64,000 nucleotides of DNA from Actinomycetota bacterium (GTDB lineage: Bacteria > Actinomycetota > Actinomycetes > Mycobacteriales > Micromonosporaceae), in assembly GCA_005885555.1 (NCBI GenBank), contig VAWN01000038.1, forward strand, positions 1 through 64,000. Direction: 5' to 3'. The notes under the pieces were generated by a model, which had not been told where the DNA came from, made no database searches, and saw only the letters and a program-made list of their open reading frames with translations. Of the stretch, positions 51,524 to 59,815 are shown piece by piece (position 1 is the stretch's first letter; each line of letters begins with the position of its first letter). Made by a program: the position numbers and the translations under genes.

Positions 51524-53560
51524 CTACAAGACCAGCTCCGGGTGCAGGACACGCAGACTGAGCACCCGGCTGCGCCGGGCCGCCAGCGTGGTCAGCGCGA
51601 ACGCTCCGGCCGCGAAGCCGGCAAGAACCGCACACCCCACGACCACGGTACCGGTCGGGCCCCCGTCGATGAGGTGACGCAGCCCGTCGACGACGTAGCT
51701 CATCGGCAGGTACGGGTGGATCGCGCCGAAGAAGCCCGGCGAGGTCTGCACCGGATAGGTACCCCCCGACGAGGTCAGCTGCAGCATCAGCAGCGCGAGT
51801 GCGGCGAGCCGACCGGCCGGCCCGAGCTGCGCGCCGAGCCACTGGACCAGCGCGGTGAACGCCAGCGCGGCCAGCAACAGGTACCCCACCATCGCGACCG
51901 GGTGCACCGGCCGCAGCCCGAGCGCGAGGTACAGCACGGCGAACAGCAGCAGCGCCTGCGCGGTACCGATGACCACCGCGGGCAGCCACCCGGCCAGCGC
52001 CACCCGGGACGCGGGCGCGCCGGACAGCACGTGCCGCAGGTTGACCGGCCGCAGCACCATGTACGTGATCATCGCGCCGACCCACAGCGCCAGTCCGACG
52101 AAGTACGGCGCGAAGCCGACCCCGTAGGTCGCCGCCGGGTTGTGCACCTGCCGGCGCAGCTCGACCGGGTCGGCCAGTACCCCGGCCCGCGCCGCGATCC
52201 CGTCCCGGTCGTACCCGGGGATCTGCGCGGCGCCGTCGGACAGCCCGCCCGCGAGCCGCTCCGCCCCGGACTGCAGCGAGGACAGCCCGCCGGCCAGCCG
52301 GTGCGCGCCATCGTCCAATGTGGACAGTCCGGCGTCGAGTTGCCGTGCGCCGGTGGACAACCGGTACAGCCCGCCGGACAGCTGCTGGGCGCCGGACTTC
52401 GCCGCGCTCGTACCCTGGTGCAGCCGGTCCGCCCCGCCGGCCAGCTGGTTCAGCCCGTCGGCGAACCGGTCGACCCGCGAGCGCGCGGCGGCCACGTCGT
52501 CGGCCAGGCGCGGCGCGTCGATCGCCAGCTGCCGGGCCTGCGCGGCGACCGTGGAAAGCTGGCCGCGCAAGCGATCCAGCCCGGCCGCGTCGAGCCGGTC
52601 GCGTACCGCCGTCGCGTGCGCGACCGCCTGGTCCGCGAGGCCCGGCAGCGCCTGGAGGTTACCCGCGATCGCGTCGGCGCCGTCGGCGATCGCGGTCGCC
52701 GCCCGGGCGATGGCCGGCCCGTTCGCGCGCAGTACCGGTTCGATGCGGTCGGCCGCACCGTCCACTGTGGACTTCAGCAGCTGCCCACCGGCGGCTGCCT
52801 GCGCGGTACCGTCGGCCAGCTGCGCCGCACCCGCGTCCAGCGCGGTCAACCCGTCGGCGAGTCGGGCGGCCGCGCCGTGAGCCTGGTCGGCGCCGTTCGC
52901 CAACTGGTCCGCGCCGGCCTTCGCCCGGTCGGCACCGTCGGCCAGTTGCGCCGCACCGCCGCTGGCCCGGCCGGCACCGTCGGCGAGCTGCCCGGCACCG
53001 TCGGCCGCCTGCCGCGTCCGGTCCTTCAGGTCGGTGAAGCCGATCAGCATCCGGTCGAAGTACCTCGCCGCCGCGCTGTGCTCGACCGCGGTGCGGATCT
53101 CGCTGAAGGCGCTGCGCGCCAGCAGTCCGGACAGGTAGTTGGTGGCGTCGTTGTCGACGACCTCAAGGCGCCCCTGGGCCGGCGTCGCCTCGGGATCGGG
53201 CGCGCTGACCAGGTTCGCCGAGAAGTCCGGCGGGATCCGCAGGATCAGGTGGTACCGGCCGCTCGCCAGCCCCTTCTCCGCGTCCGGCTCGTCGGTGCGG
53301 TGCCAGCCGAAGACGTGCCGTTGCGCAAGCTGGTCGGCGAGATCCTGCCCGGCGTGTACCACCTCGCCGGTGGGCGCCTGCACCGGCCGGTCCTCGTTCA
53401 CCAGCGCGACCGGGATCCGGTCGAGGTTGCCGTACGGATCCCAGAACGCCGCGAGGTACAGCGCGCCGTACAGCAGCGGGATCACCGCCAGTACCACGAG
53501 TGCCGCGGCGGTCAGCCGGCCGCGCAGGAACCGGCGCAGCTCGAACCGGGCCAGTCTCAT
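51524..53560 (-). CDS. YhgE/Pip-family membrane transport protein
   Basis: The 678-residue protein has one N-terminal TM (about 15-38) and a long extracytoplasmic region. Its centre is built of repeated QLADGADRAxxGAxQLA heptad-like units (about 205-440). Five to six C-terminal TM helices follow (about 475-655). This is the YhgE/Pip architecture, an ABC2-type permease relative. The substrate is unknown. It overlaps the ATPase gene by 4 nt. Confidence 0.92.
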   Translation of the reverse strand: MRLARFELRRFLRGRLTAAALVVLAVIPLLYGALYLAAFWDPYGNLDRIPVALVNEDRPVQAPTGEVVHAGQDLADQLAQRHVFGWHRTDEPDAEKGLASGRYHLILRIPPDFSANLVSAPDPEATPAQGRLEVVDNDATNYLSGLLARSAFSEIRTAVEHSAAARYFDRMLIGFTDLKDRTRQAADGAGQLADGAGRASGGAAQLADGADRAKAGADQLANGADQAHGAAARLADGLTALDAGAAQLADGTAQAAAGGQLLKSTVDGAADRIEPVLRANGPAIARAATAIADGADAIAGNLQALPGLADQAVAHATAVRDRLDAAGLDRLRGQLSTVAAQARQLAIDAPRLADDVAAARSRVDRFADGLNQLAGGADRLHQGTSAAKSGAQQLSGGLYRLSTGARQLDAGLSTLDDGAHRLAGGLSSLQSGAERLAGGLSDGAAQIPGYDRDGIAARAGVLADPVELRRQVHNPAATYGVGFAPYFVGLALWVGAMITYMVLRPVNLRHVLSGAPASRVALAGWLPAVVIGTAQALLLFAVLYLALGLRPVHPVAMVGYLLLAALAFTALVQWLGAQLGPAGRLAALALLMLQLTSSGGTYPVQTSPGFFGAIHPYLPMSYVVDGLRHLIDGGPTGTVVVGCAVLAGFAAGAFALTTLAARRSRVLSLRVLHPELVL

Positions 53561-54120
53561 CGGTGCCCCTCCATCGGGTACTCGGTCGCCGGTCCGGCGA
53601 CCTCCCGGCAGGCCACGATCACCGCGTACCCCTGACCGGTCAGGTCGGCGAACGCCCGCCAGAGTTCTTGACGCTCCACAGTGGACAGTCCGAGGTCCAC
53701 GTCGTCGGCGACGACCAGCTCCGGCCCGTCGAGGGTGGCCAGCGCGAGCATCAGCCGCTGGCGCTGGTACGCCGGCAGGTCCCGGCCGAGCGTGGCCGGA
53801 TCGACGGGCAGGTCGACCCGGCCGCGTGGCGGCCGGCCGAGCAGCAGCTCGCGCTCCCGGACGTGTTCGGCCGCGGTCAGGCCGGATTCAGGTTCGTTGA
53901 TCCTGGGTACCAGGCCGATGCCGGCGCGCCCGTTCAGTCGCCGGGTGCCCTCGGTGGTCCGGAAGTGACCGGCGAGGGACAGCAGGAGGGAGGTGCGCCC
54001 GCTGCCGGCGGCTCCGGTCAGCGCCACCAGCTCACCCGGCCGGACGTCGAGATCGATATCGCGGAACACCCAGCCGCGCCGGGTACGCAGTCCGAGTCCC
54101 TGTGCCGTCACCACCGGCAT
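53557..54120 (-). CDS. Degenerate ABC-type ATPase paired with YhgE
   Basis: The protein has 187 residues, short for an ABC domain. Walker A reads GAAGSGRTS (Lys to Arg), the Q-loop site VPRINEPESG lacks Gln, the signature LSGGQ is LPAYQRQR, and Walker B is VVADDVD with Asp for Glu. The switch-His region is VACREVAG. Normal ATP hydrolysis is doubtful. I recall a similar Arg Walker A in actinobacterial YhgE partners. The ATG follows GGAGG; it is first in the operon. Confidence 0.85.
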   Translation of the reverse strand: MPVVTAQGLGLRTRRGWVFRDIDLDVRPGELVALTGAAGSGRTSLLLSLAGHFRTTEGTRRLNGRAGIGLVPRINEPESGLTAAEHVRERELLLGRPPRGRVDLPVDPATLGRDLPAYQRQRLMLALATLDGPELVVADDVDLGLSTVERQELWRAFADLTGQGYAVIVACREVAGPATEYPMEGHR

Positions 54121-54130
54121 CGTCGCCTCC

Positions 54131-54164
54131 AAGTTTCTGTACTGACTAGTCAGTCTAGAAACTT
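54131..54164. promoter_or_regulatory. 34-nt TetR operator palindrome
   Basis: The left half AAGTTTCTGTACTGACT is mirrored by AGTCAGTCTAGAAACTT. All positions pair except two (GT against AG in the arms). The core ACTGACTAGTCAGT is a perfect 14-bp palindrome. It lies 10 nt upstream of the ATPase ATG, with the operon's own TetR as likely ligand. Confidence 0.8.
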
Positions 54165-54221
54165 ACGAGACTCGAAGCAAGTTCGGATTCCGCTCTGATC
54201 AACCGGAGGTACCGTCTCGAA

Positions 54222-55148
54222 ATGGGGTTAACCCGGGCAATCTGTGCCGCGGGGCTGGCCTTCGCCACGCTTGGCGCTGGCGGCGCCCTGGTCGCGCGGC
54301 AGCTGGTACCCCCGGCTGCGGACGCCGAGGTGCGCGTGGCCGCACCGACCCCGTCGGTTTCGTCCGCGGCGCCGGCCTGCGGGCCCGGGCAGGACAGCGT
54401 GCTCGCGGTCGCCGACCGCAGCGCGCCCGGCGGCCGGCGCTCGGTCTGGGTGCACCGCCCCGCCGGCCAGGACCGGGCCGACATCCCGGTGCTCTACCTC
54501 CTTCACGGCTACCCCGCCGACCCGACCGCGCTGGTCAACGGCAGCCTGCTGCACCGCCTGGACGGCGAGATGTGCCGGACCGGCCGGCCGTTCGTCGTGG
54601 CCGTACCGGACGGGCGCGCCGGCAACCTGGACACCGAATGGGGCGATGACGCGCGCGGCCGGTTCGCGATCGAGACGTTCGTCACACAGCAGGCCGTGGC
54701 GCTCGTCGAGGGCACGCTACGCCGGGCGCCCGCGCTGCGCGCGATCGGCGGCTTCTCGATGGGCGGGTACGGTGCCGCCGCGCTGGCGCTGCGCCACCCC
54801 GACGAGTACCGGCAGGTGGCGGCGTTCAGCGGGTACTACCGGATCGACGATCCCGACGGGGTCTTCGGCAACCGGCCGGCCGCGCACGCCCCCGACCGGC
54901 TGCTCGACGCCGCGACCGGCCAGCGGTACTTCCTCGTCGAGGGGCAGGGCGAGCACACGCGGTTGCGGGTCGGCTCGATCCGCGGGGAGGCGGACCGGTT
55001 GGCGACGGCGCTGCTCTCCCGGCAGGTCACCGTGTCCGTGTCGCATCCGCCCGGCGGGCACGGCAACGACGCGTGGTACCCGCAGCTGGGCAGCATGGTC
55101 GATTTCCTCACCCTGGGCTGGCCGGGGTCAGCGCCGCAATCGCACTGA
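54222..55148 (+). CDS. Secreted esterase (EstD/antigen 85-like)
   Basis: The 308-residue protein has a signal peptide (about 1-24, cleavage near AADA). The alpha/beta hydrolase fold has LYLLHGYPADP and the nucleophile IGGFSMGGYGAA. A late acid/His region includes GGHGNDAWYPQL. It is esterase-D-type and its substrate is unknown. The ATG lies 6 nt after TACCGT, a leaderless pattern. A GGAGG further upstream is too distant. Confidence 0.88.
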   Translation: MGLTRAICAAGLAFATLGAGGALVARQLVPPAADAEVRVAAPTPSVSSAAPACGPGQDSVLAVADRSAPGGRRSVWVHRPAGQDRADIPVLYLLHGYPADPTALVNGSLLHRLDGEMCRTGRPFVVAVPDGRAGNLDTEWGDDARGRFAIETFVTQQAVALVEGTLRRAPALRAIGGFSMGGYGAAALALRHPDEYRQVAAFSGYYRIDDPDGVFGNRPAAHAPDRLLDAATGQRYFLVEGQGEHTRLRVGSIRGEADRLATALLSRQVTVSVSHPPGGHGNDAWYPQLGSMVDFLTLGWPGSAPQSH

Positions 55149-55296
55149 CGGGCAGGCCCGCCCGCCCGACACATGAGATTTTTCCGACATGGCCTTGACG
55201 TTATGGTTCCTGGGCGTTGACCATGAGTGCTCACAGCTGAATATTGATCACGTTGCGTCAGCGGCGGCGATCGAGGCGGAACCATGGAGGGAAACC

Positions 55297-56835
55297 GTGA
55301 GCAGGAGCAGGTCCAGGCATGGCCGCGTCAGGCGGCTGACGGTCGCGCTGTGTGCTGCGACGGTCGCCTCAGCCGGTCTACTGACACCGGCAAACCCCGC
55401 CTCGGCCGACCTGGGCCTGGTCGGCGGGCTGGTCGGCGGGGTGGTCGGCGGACTGCTGGACGGCCTGATCGGCGGCGGAAGCACGCAGTTCGACTGGAAC
55501 GAATCCTCCGCCACGCCGCTCCCGATGACCCAGGTCAACAAGATCATTGGCGCCACGTCGACGGCCGCGACCGGCCTGGACGGCACCGGCGTCGGGGTCG
55601 CGATGATCGACACCGGCGTGGTATCGGTACCCGGCCTGCCCGCCGCCCACATCGTCAACGGCCCGGACCTGTCGTTCGAGTCCCAGGCGCCGAACCTGCG
55701 CTACCTCGACACGTTCGGGCACGGTACCCACCTGGCCGGGATCATCATGGGCAACGATCCGGCGACCGGGTTCCGGGGGGTGGCGCCCGGGGTCAAGCTG
55801 ACGTCGGTGAAGGTCGGCGGCACGGAAGGTGTGGTCGACGTCTCGGAGGTGATCGCGGGGATCGACTGGGTGGTCGCCCACCGCAACGACGACCCGGCCA
55901 ACCCGATCCGGGTGATCAACCTGTCCTACGGCACGGACAGCACCCAGAGCCCGCGGACCGATCCCCTGTCGTTCGCCGTGGAGAACGCGTGGCGCGCCGG
56001 GATCGTGGTCGTCGTGGCCGGCGGCAACGCCGGAAGCGGCCCGGACCGGCTGGACAACCCCGCGGCAGACCGGTACGTGCTCGCCGCCGGTTCCGCCTCG
56101 ACCTGGGGTACCACCAGCAAGAGCGACGACAGCGTGTCGGTCTTCGACAGCGTGTCCAGCGGTCGGGACATCGATCTGGTCGCGCCCGGCGAGTCGATCG
56201 TCTCGCTGCGCAACCCGGGCTCGTACGTCGACGCCGCGTACCCCACCGCGCGTGTCGGCACCACGCAGTTCAAGGGCAGCGGCAGCTCGCAGGCCACCGC
56301 GGTCGTCTCCGGTGCCGTGGCGCTGCTGCTGCAGAAGCGCCCGACTCTGCAGCCGGACCAGGTCAAGGCGATCCTGAAGTCGACCGCGACCGATATCGGC
56401 GACTGGGACGGGATCTGCGAGCTCAACCTCGCGGCCGCCCTGACCGCGACCGCACCGACGACATCGCAGGCCTGGACGCCGGGCACCGGGACCGGCTCGC
56501 TGGACGCCGCCCGGGGTTACCAGCGGGTGATCTTCAACTCCCTCGCCCTGAAGGGTGAAAACGACCTCTTCGGTCCGTTCGGCACGGCCGCGTGGGCAAC
56601 CGCGAGTGCCGCGCGTACCGCCTGGTCCGGCGGGAAGTGGATGGGGCACCAGATGGCCGGGAACGACTGGTCGGGTACCTCCTGGGCCGCCCGCACCTGG
56701 GCACCGGCGGCCTGGCCGCCCGGCTTCTGGGGTGCGGTCTGGACCGACGACGACTGGTCCAGCCACTACTGGACCGGCCAGGACTGGTCGGGTCACTACT
56801 GGACGGGGCACTACTGGTCCAGCTCGACCTGGTGA
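55297..56835 (+). CDS. Secreted S8 (subtilisin) protease with Trp-rich tail
   Basis: The 512-residue protein has a signal peptide to about residue 38, then a Gly-rich stretch (GLVGGLVGGVVGGLLDGL). The catalytic triad is D in AMIDTGV, H in GHGTHLAGI and S in GSGSSQATAVVSG. The tail (about 440-512) is rich in WSG/WTG repeats ending HYWTGHYWSSSTW, as in other actinobacterial S8 proteins. GTG 55297 follows GGAGGG at 5 nt. Upstream, TTGACC (about 55218) with TATTGA may be its promoter. Confidence 0.93.
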   Translation: MSRSRSRHGRVRRLTVALCAATVASAGLLTPANPASADLGLVGGLVGGVVGGLLDGLIGGGSTQFDWNESSATPLPMTQVNKIIGATSTAATGLDGTGVGVAMIDTGVVSVPGLPAAHIVNGPDLSFESQAPNLRYLDTFGHGTHLAGIIMGNDPATGFRGVAPGVKLTSVKVGGTEGVVDVSEVIAGIDWVVAHRNDDPANPIRVINLSYGTDSTQSPRTDPLSFAVENAWRAGIVVVVAGGNAGSGPDRLDNPAADRYVLAAGSASTWGTTSKSDDSVSVFDSVSSGRDIDLVAPGESIVSLRNPGSYVDAAYPTARVGTTQFKGSGSSQATAVVSGAVALLLQKRPTLQPDQVKAILKSTATDIGDWDGICELNLAAALTATAPTTSQAWTPGTGTGSLDAARGYQRVIFNSLALKGENDLFGPFGTAAWATASAARTAWSGGKWMGHQMAGNDWSGTSWAARTWAPAAWPPGFWGAVWTDDDWSSHYWTGQDWSGHYWTGHYWSSSTW

Positions 56836-57104
56836 GACCAGCTGCGCAGATCGCCGACCGCGTCGGCGTAGTAGCTGGACCCCTCGTCCAGATCCTCGGC
56901 CGTGAACGCGACCAGATCGGCCGGTGTGGTGATCGCCGAGGCGTGCCGGCCGTCCGGGAGGGTCGGCTGGCCGGCGACGCGCGCCTCGATCTCCGCGAGA
57001 TCGTCCACGAGGTGGTCGGCCACGCGACGGATCGCCTTGTGCGGGGTGGACCGGCGACCGTCGACCGGCCTGGGCGCACCGTCCCAGGCCGTCCAGGTCT
57101 CGGC
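56811..57104 (-). pseudogene. Truncated fragment of a conserved actinobacterial protein
   Basis: The minus frame reads WTAWDGAPRPVDGRRSTPHK, then AIRRVADHLVDDLAEIEARV, TTPADLVAFTAEDLDEG and a stop at 56811. I recall TPHKAIRRVADHL...TTPADLxxFTxxDLDE as part of a longer conserved actinobacterial family. Here both ends are missing, with no good start (GTG 57023 is possible). It overlaps the subtilase 3' end by 25 bp. The rest of 56836-57264 holds the G-rich repeat and nothing else recognised. Confidence 0.5.
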
Positions 57105-57189
57105 TCCCCACCTTCCGGTTCGTTGTGCGCCGAGACTAACTCCGGGCACCGACAAAACTCGTCGCCGGCGGAGAACTCGGCGAACGTTC

Positions 57190-57220
57190 GGTGGGTGGGT
57201 GGGTGGGTGGGTGGGTGGTG
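57190..57220 (+). repeat. Tandem GGTG microsatellite, G-quadruplex candidate
   Basis: Seven GGTG units plus GTG give six GGG tracts separated by single T on the plus strand. This is a very stable G-quadruplex pattern and a likely slippage site. It lies 45 nt from the tRNA-Arg 3' end. A CGAACGTTCG palindrome immediately precedes it. Confidence 0.9.
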
Positions 57221-57264
57221 CGGGACCGCGGTCGAGCACGGCTCGAATCTCCTTCGGAAAGAAA

Positions 57265-57340
57265 TGGTGCCCCCGGCAGGAATCGAACCTGCGACTCGTG
57301 GTTTAGGAAACCACTGCTCTATCCCCTGAGCTACGGGGGC
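57265..57340 (-). tRNA. tRNA-Arg (anticodon CCT)
   Basis: On the minus strand the acceptor GCCCCCG pairs with CGGGGGC, discriminator A, and CCA is encoded. The anticodon arm GTGGT/ACCAC encloses TTCCTAA, giving CCT for AGG. The T arm holds GGTTCGATTCC. It flanks the foreign island on its 5' side. Confidence 0.97.
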
Positions 57341-57537
57341 GGCGAGGTCCAGGCTACCTACCCGGCGATCCCCAACCCGCGCCAGGGCTCCCCAACGTCC
57401 CCGACCAGCATGGCACCGGCAGGGAGCCCGGCGTACCTCGATACCGAGGTGTTCAGCGATGGTGACGGCTCGTACCGGTTCGGCCGGGCTCAGTCCCATG
57501 TCGGTCCGGCTGCTCAGCGCGAGCCGCTCGGCTGCAC
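57341..57537. other. Non-coding or decayed stretch after tRNA-Arg
   Basis: No intact gene was found. Weak coding-like pieces before the transposase remnant (e.g. 57440-57537) may be its eroded 5' part. Confidence 0.4.
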
Positions 57538-57779
57538 ACCGCGATCGCGCGTCACACCGTGCTGGTCATGGCCGACCTCGCCGTCTGCGCGGTCACCGCC
57601 GCCCGCCTCAAGGACCGCACCGACACCCAGGCACCGTCGCCAAACAGGCCGGATCGGCCGCCACCCGCTGAGCTCAGGATGATTCCGTTGGCGCACCTGG
57701 CGACGCCGTCACCAGGCCCGTGCGCGCTGGTTCCACCAAACGCGCACGGCTCAACCGGGACTACGCCCTGGCCAGATAG
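57538..57779 (+). pseudogene. Transposase C-terminal remnant (IS701-like)
   Basis: One frame reads HTVLVMADLAVCAVTAARLK, then DRTDTQAP and PPPAELRMIPLA. A second gives WRRRHQARARWFHQ from 57698, and a third RARLNRDYALAR before TAG at 57777-57779. Together these match the C-terminus of IS701/IS4-type DDE transposases I recall from actinomycetes. Two frameshifts mark it as dead. Confidence 0.6.
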
Positions 57780-57914
57780 CAATTGGCGGCTGTCGTACTC
57801 AGGGCCCCCTCAGGGGCGTGACTCTTTCTGTACAGACTTGGTCGTCTTGTACGCAAACCACGTTCCATTATTATTTGCGTCAGGCAATAGACATGACCGT
57901 CTTCGAAGATTATT
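57780..57914 (+). promoter_or_regulatory. AT-rich upstream region of the flavoprotein gene
   Basis: The 135 nt are clearly AT-richer than the window. They hold an imperfect inverted repeat GTACAGAC (57830) / GTCTTGTAC (57844) and ATTATTATTT. No confident promoter hexamers were assigned. Confidence 0.35.
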
Positions 57915-59780
57915 ATGACGTGCATGGTGCTGGCCCATCCACACATGGACGAGCTCAATGTTGATTTGCGCGGCGCTCGCGATGCCGACTTCCTTGCAAT
58001 TGGGTTGGGTGCGACCAACCTGATGTCAGCGCTGTTCGCTCTCGCCTCCGGCCGGCGGGTCGTCGGAGTGGAGATGCGTGGCGATCCGTTCCTCGGCGTC
58101 CATTGGAACATCCGCGAGAACGTGTACCACCAATTCGGTCTGATCGACGAGATGATGCTGTGGACGTACGGCGAAGCTGGCGTGCCCCGGAGCCCGGTGA
58201 ACAATAAGCCGTTCCGTCTCGCCGACAAGTTCTTCTCGACGCATACGGTATCCGGAGAGGTCACCGCGGACGAGATAATCGACGGGTACGATAACGCCCT
58301 GCATCTCGTCGGCACGATACAGCATATCGAGTTCATCGACGACCGCTACAGGAACGGTATACCCAACCGGGTGGTGACCAATGTGGCCCCGCCCCCGTTG
58401 CCGACGCATCCGGACTGGCGGAAGATCCGCACGAACACCAAAGCGGTACTCGACGGTCCTTCCACCTACCAGGCGGAGGCACGGTCGATCCTGCTCCTCA
58501 TGCAGCGGTATCTGGAGGCCATCGAGCAGATGGACCTGGAGGCGGGTCGGGAGACCCCTCGGGTACGCCTGTTCACTCACCATCGCGTGGCGCCCGGTGA
58601 CCAGGGTTTCATCCGCCTGCCCGACGGGCGGATCCGGATCCAGATCGAGACCCTGCAGGAATTCGACTACCAGGGCCGGTTCCTGCGGGTACGCCTGCCC
58701 GGCAGTCCGATCATCGACCTGGGCGTGCCCAAACTGTTCGTCATTGCCGAGGGCTATCACAGCACCGACGCCGAGCGCCTCGGGTTCCAGCAGCACGACG
58801 TGGCTGTCGACCATGGTGACGGCCGGGGTTCCGTTGTGGCGCAGGCGGATTTCGTCGCGGTCGACATGATGTTGAGGATCGACGGTCGGCTACGCCGGCG
58901 AATCTCATCGACGTTCGGCCCGGACGGCTGCGAGTACTGGCTACGCCAAATCGCCGTTGGTCACGAAAACGCGCCCGAGATAGCCTGGGTCCTGGTTCAG
59001 GTACCGGACTACAAAGTATTCGATCCGGTTGCCGAAGGAATGCTACCCGAGGGGACGGAGAGCAATTCCCCGGAGTTCGTGGCGGCGTACCGGCACATTC
59101 TTTACGACTTCTTCCTGGAACAGGCCGCGGGCATTCTCGAGTTGTCGGTCCACGAACTACGACACGTCACCGTGCTGTACGGCCCGAAATTGTTCAGCTT
59201 GGTTGAACGCGTCGGGGACGATCCAAGAATCGCGGTCAACGGAGTCATAGCCGGCGATTCCTTCGGCAACGGGCACTTCCTGACCAGCGGCGGCGCCATG
59301 ACCGGGATGTGTGGCCACGCCACCCGGGTGCTGGAATACTGGCAGACGCTCAGCCGGGGTGTACAGCCCGAGGAGGCGATTGTCCGACTCGCTGCGGGTA
59401 TCAAGGCGGATACCGATGCCTGGCTGGCGGTGAGCGCGCCGGAGTTCAGTGAAGCGGTGCCGAGCAACTTCGGCGCCGAACGGGGCGAGAAGGTCATTGC
59501 GGCCAGTGGCATTGATCCGGCGGTTCGCGCAAAGTTGCTCGAGGCGAACCGCCGAGAACGCCACTCACTGATTCCGCTGGACCCGTCCGACTGGCGGCGC
59601 CTGGTCTTCCGCAATGGCAGGATCCGAACGATGCCGTTGCCGGAAATCTCTCCACTGCATCCGGATCTGCGCGTTCCGCCTGACTCCGGTGCGGACCTTG
59701 GTGGAAATGCGATTCCACTCCAGCGGACCGGCGAGGTTGCGGTCCGGGTGACCGAACAGGACGGTGCCCCACTAGCCTGA
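57915..59780 (+). CDS. FAD/NAD(P)-binding-fold flavoprotein, unassigned
   Basis: The 621-residue protein opens with a Rossmann motif: DADFLAIGLGATNLMSALFA, with GxGxxN in place of GxGxxG, and VVGVEM after beta-2. Near residue 443 a second FAD-like stretch reads VNGVIAGDSFGNGHFLTSGG, then AMTGMCGHATRVLEYW, resembling the GDxxxxxxPxxGxG motif of flavin monooxygenases. The middle has no family I know. GC and codon use are lower than neighbours (ATA, AAT, TTG codons). It is flanked by dead transposases, so it was probably acquired. The reaction is unknown. ATG 57915 lacks a clear ribosome site; 57924 and 57945 are alternatives. Confidence 0.85.
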   Translation: MTCMVLAHPHMDELNVDLRGARDADFLAIGLGATNLMSALFALASGRRVVGVEMRGDPFLGVHWNIRENVYHQFGLIDEMMLWTYGEAGVPRSPVNNKPFRLADKFFSTHTVSGEVTADEIIDGYDNALHLVGTIQHIEFIDDRYRNGIPNRVVTNVAPPPLPTHPDWRKIRTNTKAVLDGPSTYQAEARSILLLMQRYLEAIEQMDLEAGRETPRVRLFTHHRVAPGDQGFIRLPDGRIRIQIETLQEFDYQGRFLRVRLPGSPIIDLGVPKLFVIAEGYHSTDAERLGFQQHDVAVDHGDGRGSVVAQADFVAVDMMLRIDGRLRRRISSTFGPDGCEYWLRQIAVGHENAPEIAWVLVQVPDYKVFDPVAEGMLPEGTESNSPEFVAAYRHILYDFFLEQAAGILELSVHELRHVTVLYGPKLFSLVERVGDDPRIAVNGVIAGDSFGNGHFLTSGGAMTGMCGHATRVLEYWQTLSRGVQPEEAIVRLAAGIKADTDAWLAVSAPEFSEAVPSNFGAERGEKVIAASGIDPAVRAKLLEANRRERHSLIPLDPSDWRRLVFRNGRIRTMPLPEISPLHPDLRVPPDSGADLGGNAIPLQRTGEVAVRVTEQDGAPLA

Positions 59781-59815
59781 GTTTCTTGCGCTCAGCCTGT
59801 GGGGCCCAGAAACTC
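59779..59815. repeat. 8-bp inverted repeat at the IS left end
   Basis: GAGTTTCT (59779-59786) and AGAAACTC (59808-59815) flank the element's left end, just after the flavoprotein stop. It could act as a terminator or be part of the element tip. Confidence 0.45.

Noticed and set aside
57265-57340. tRNA-Arg as attachment site for the island
   Set aside because: The island lies on the tRNA 5' side, no integrase gene is present, and I found no repeat of the tRNA 3' end at the far boundary.
57915-59780. Flavoprotein as a siderophore lysine/ornithine hydroxylase
   Set aside because: The nucleotide motif and length do not match that family, and no siderophore genes are nearby.
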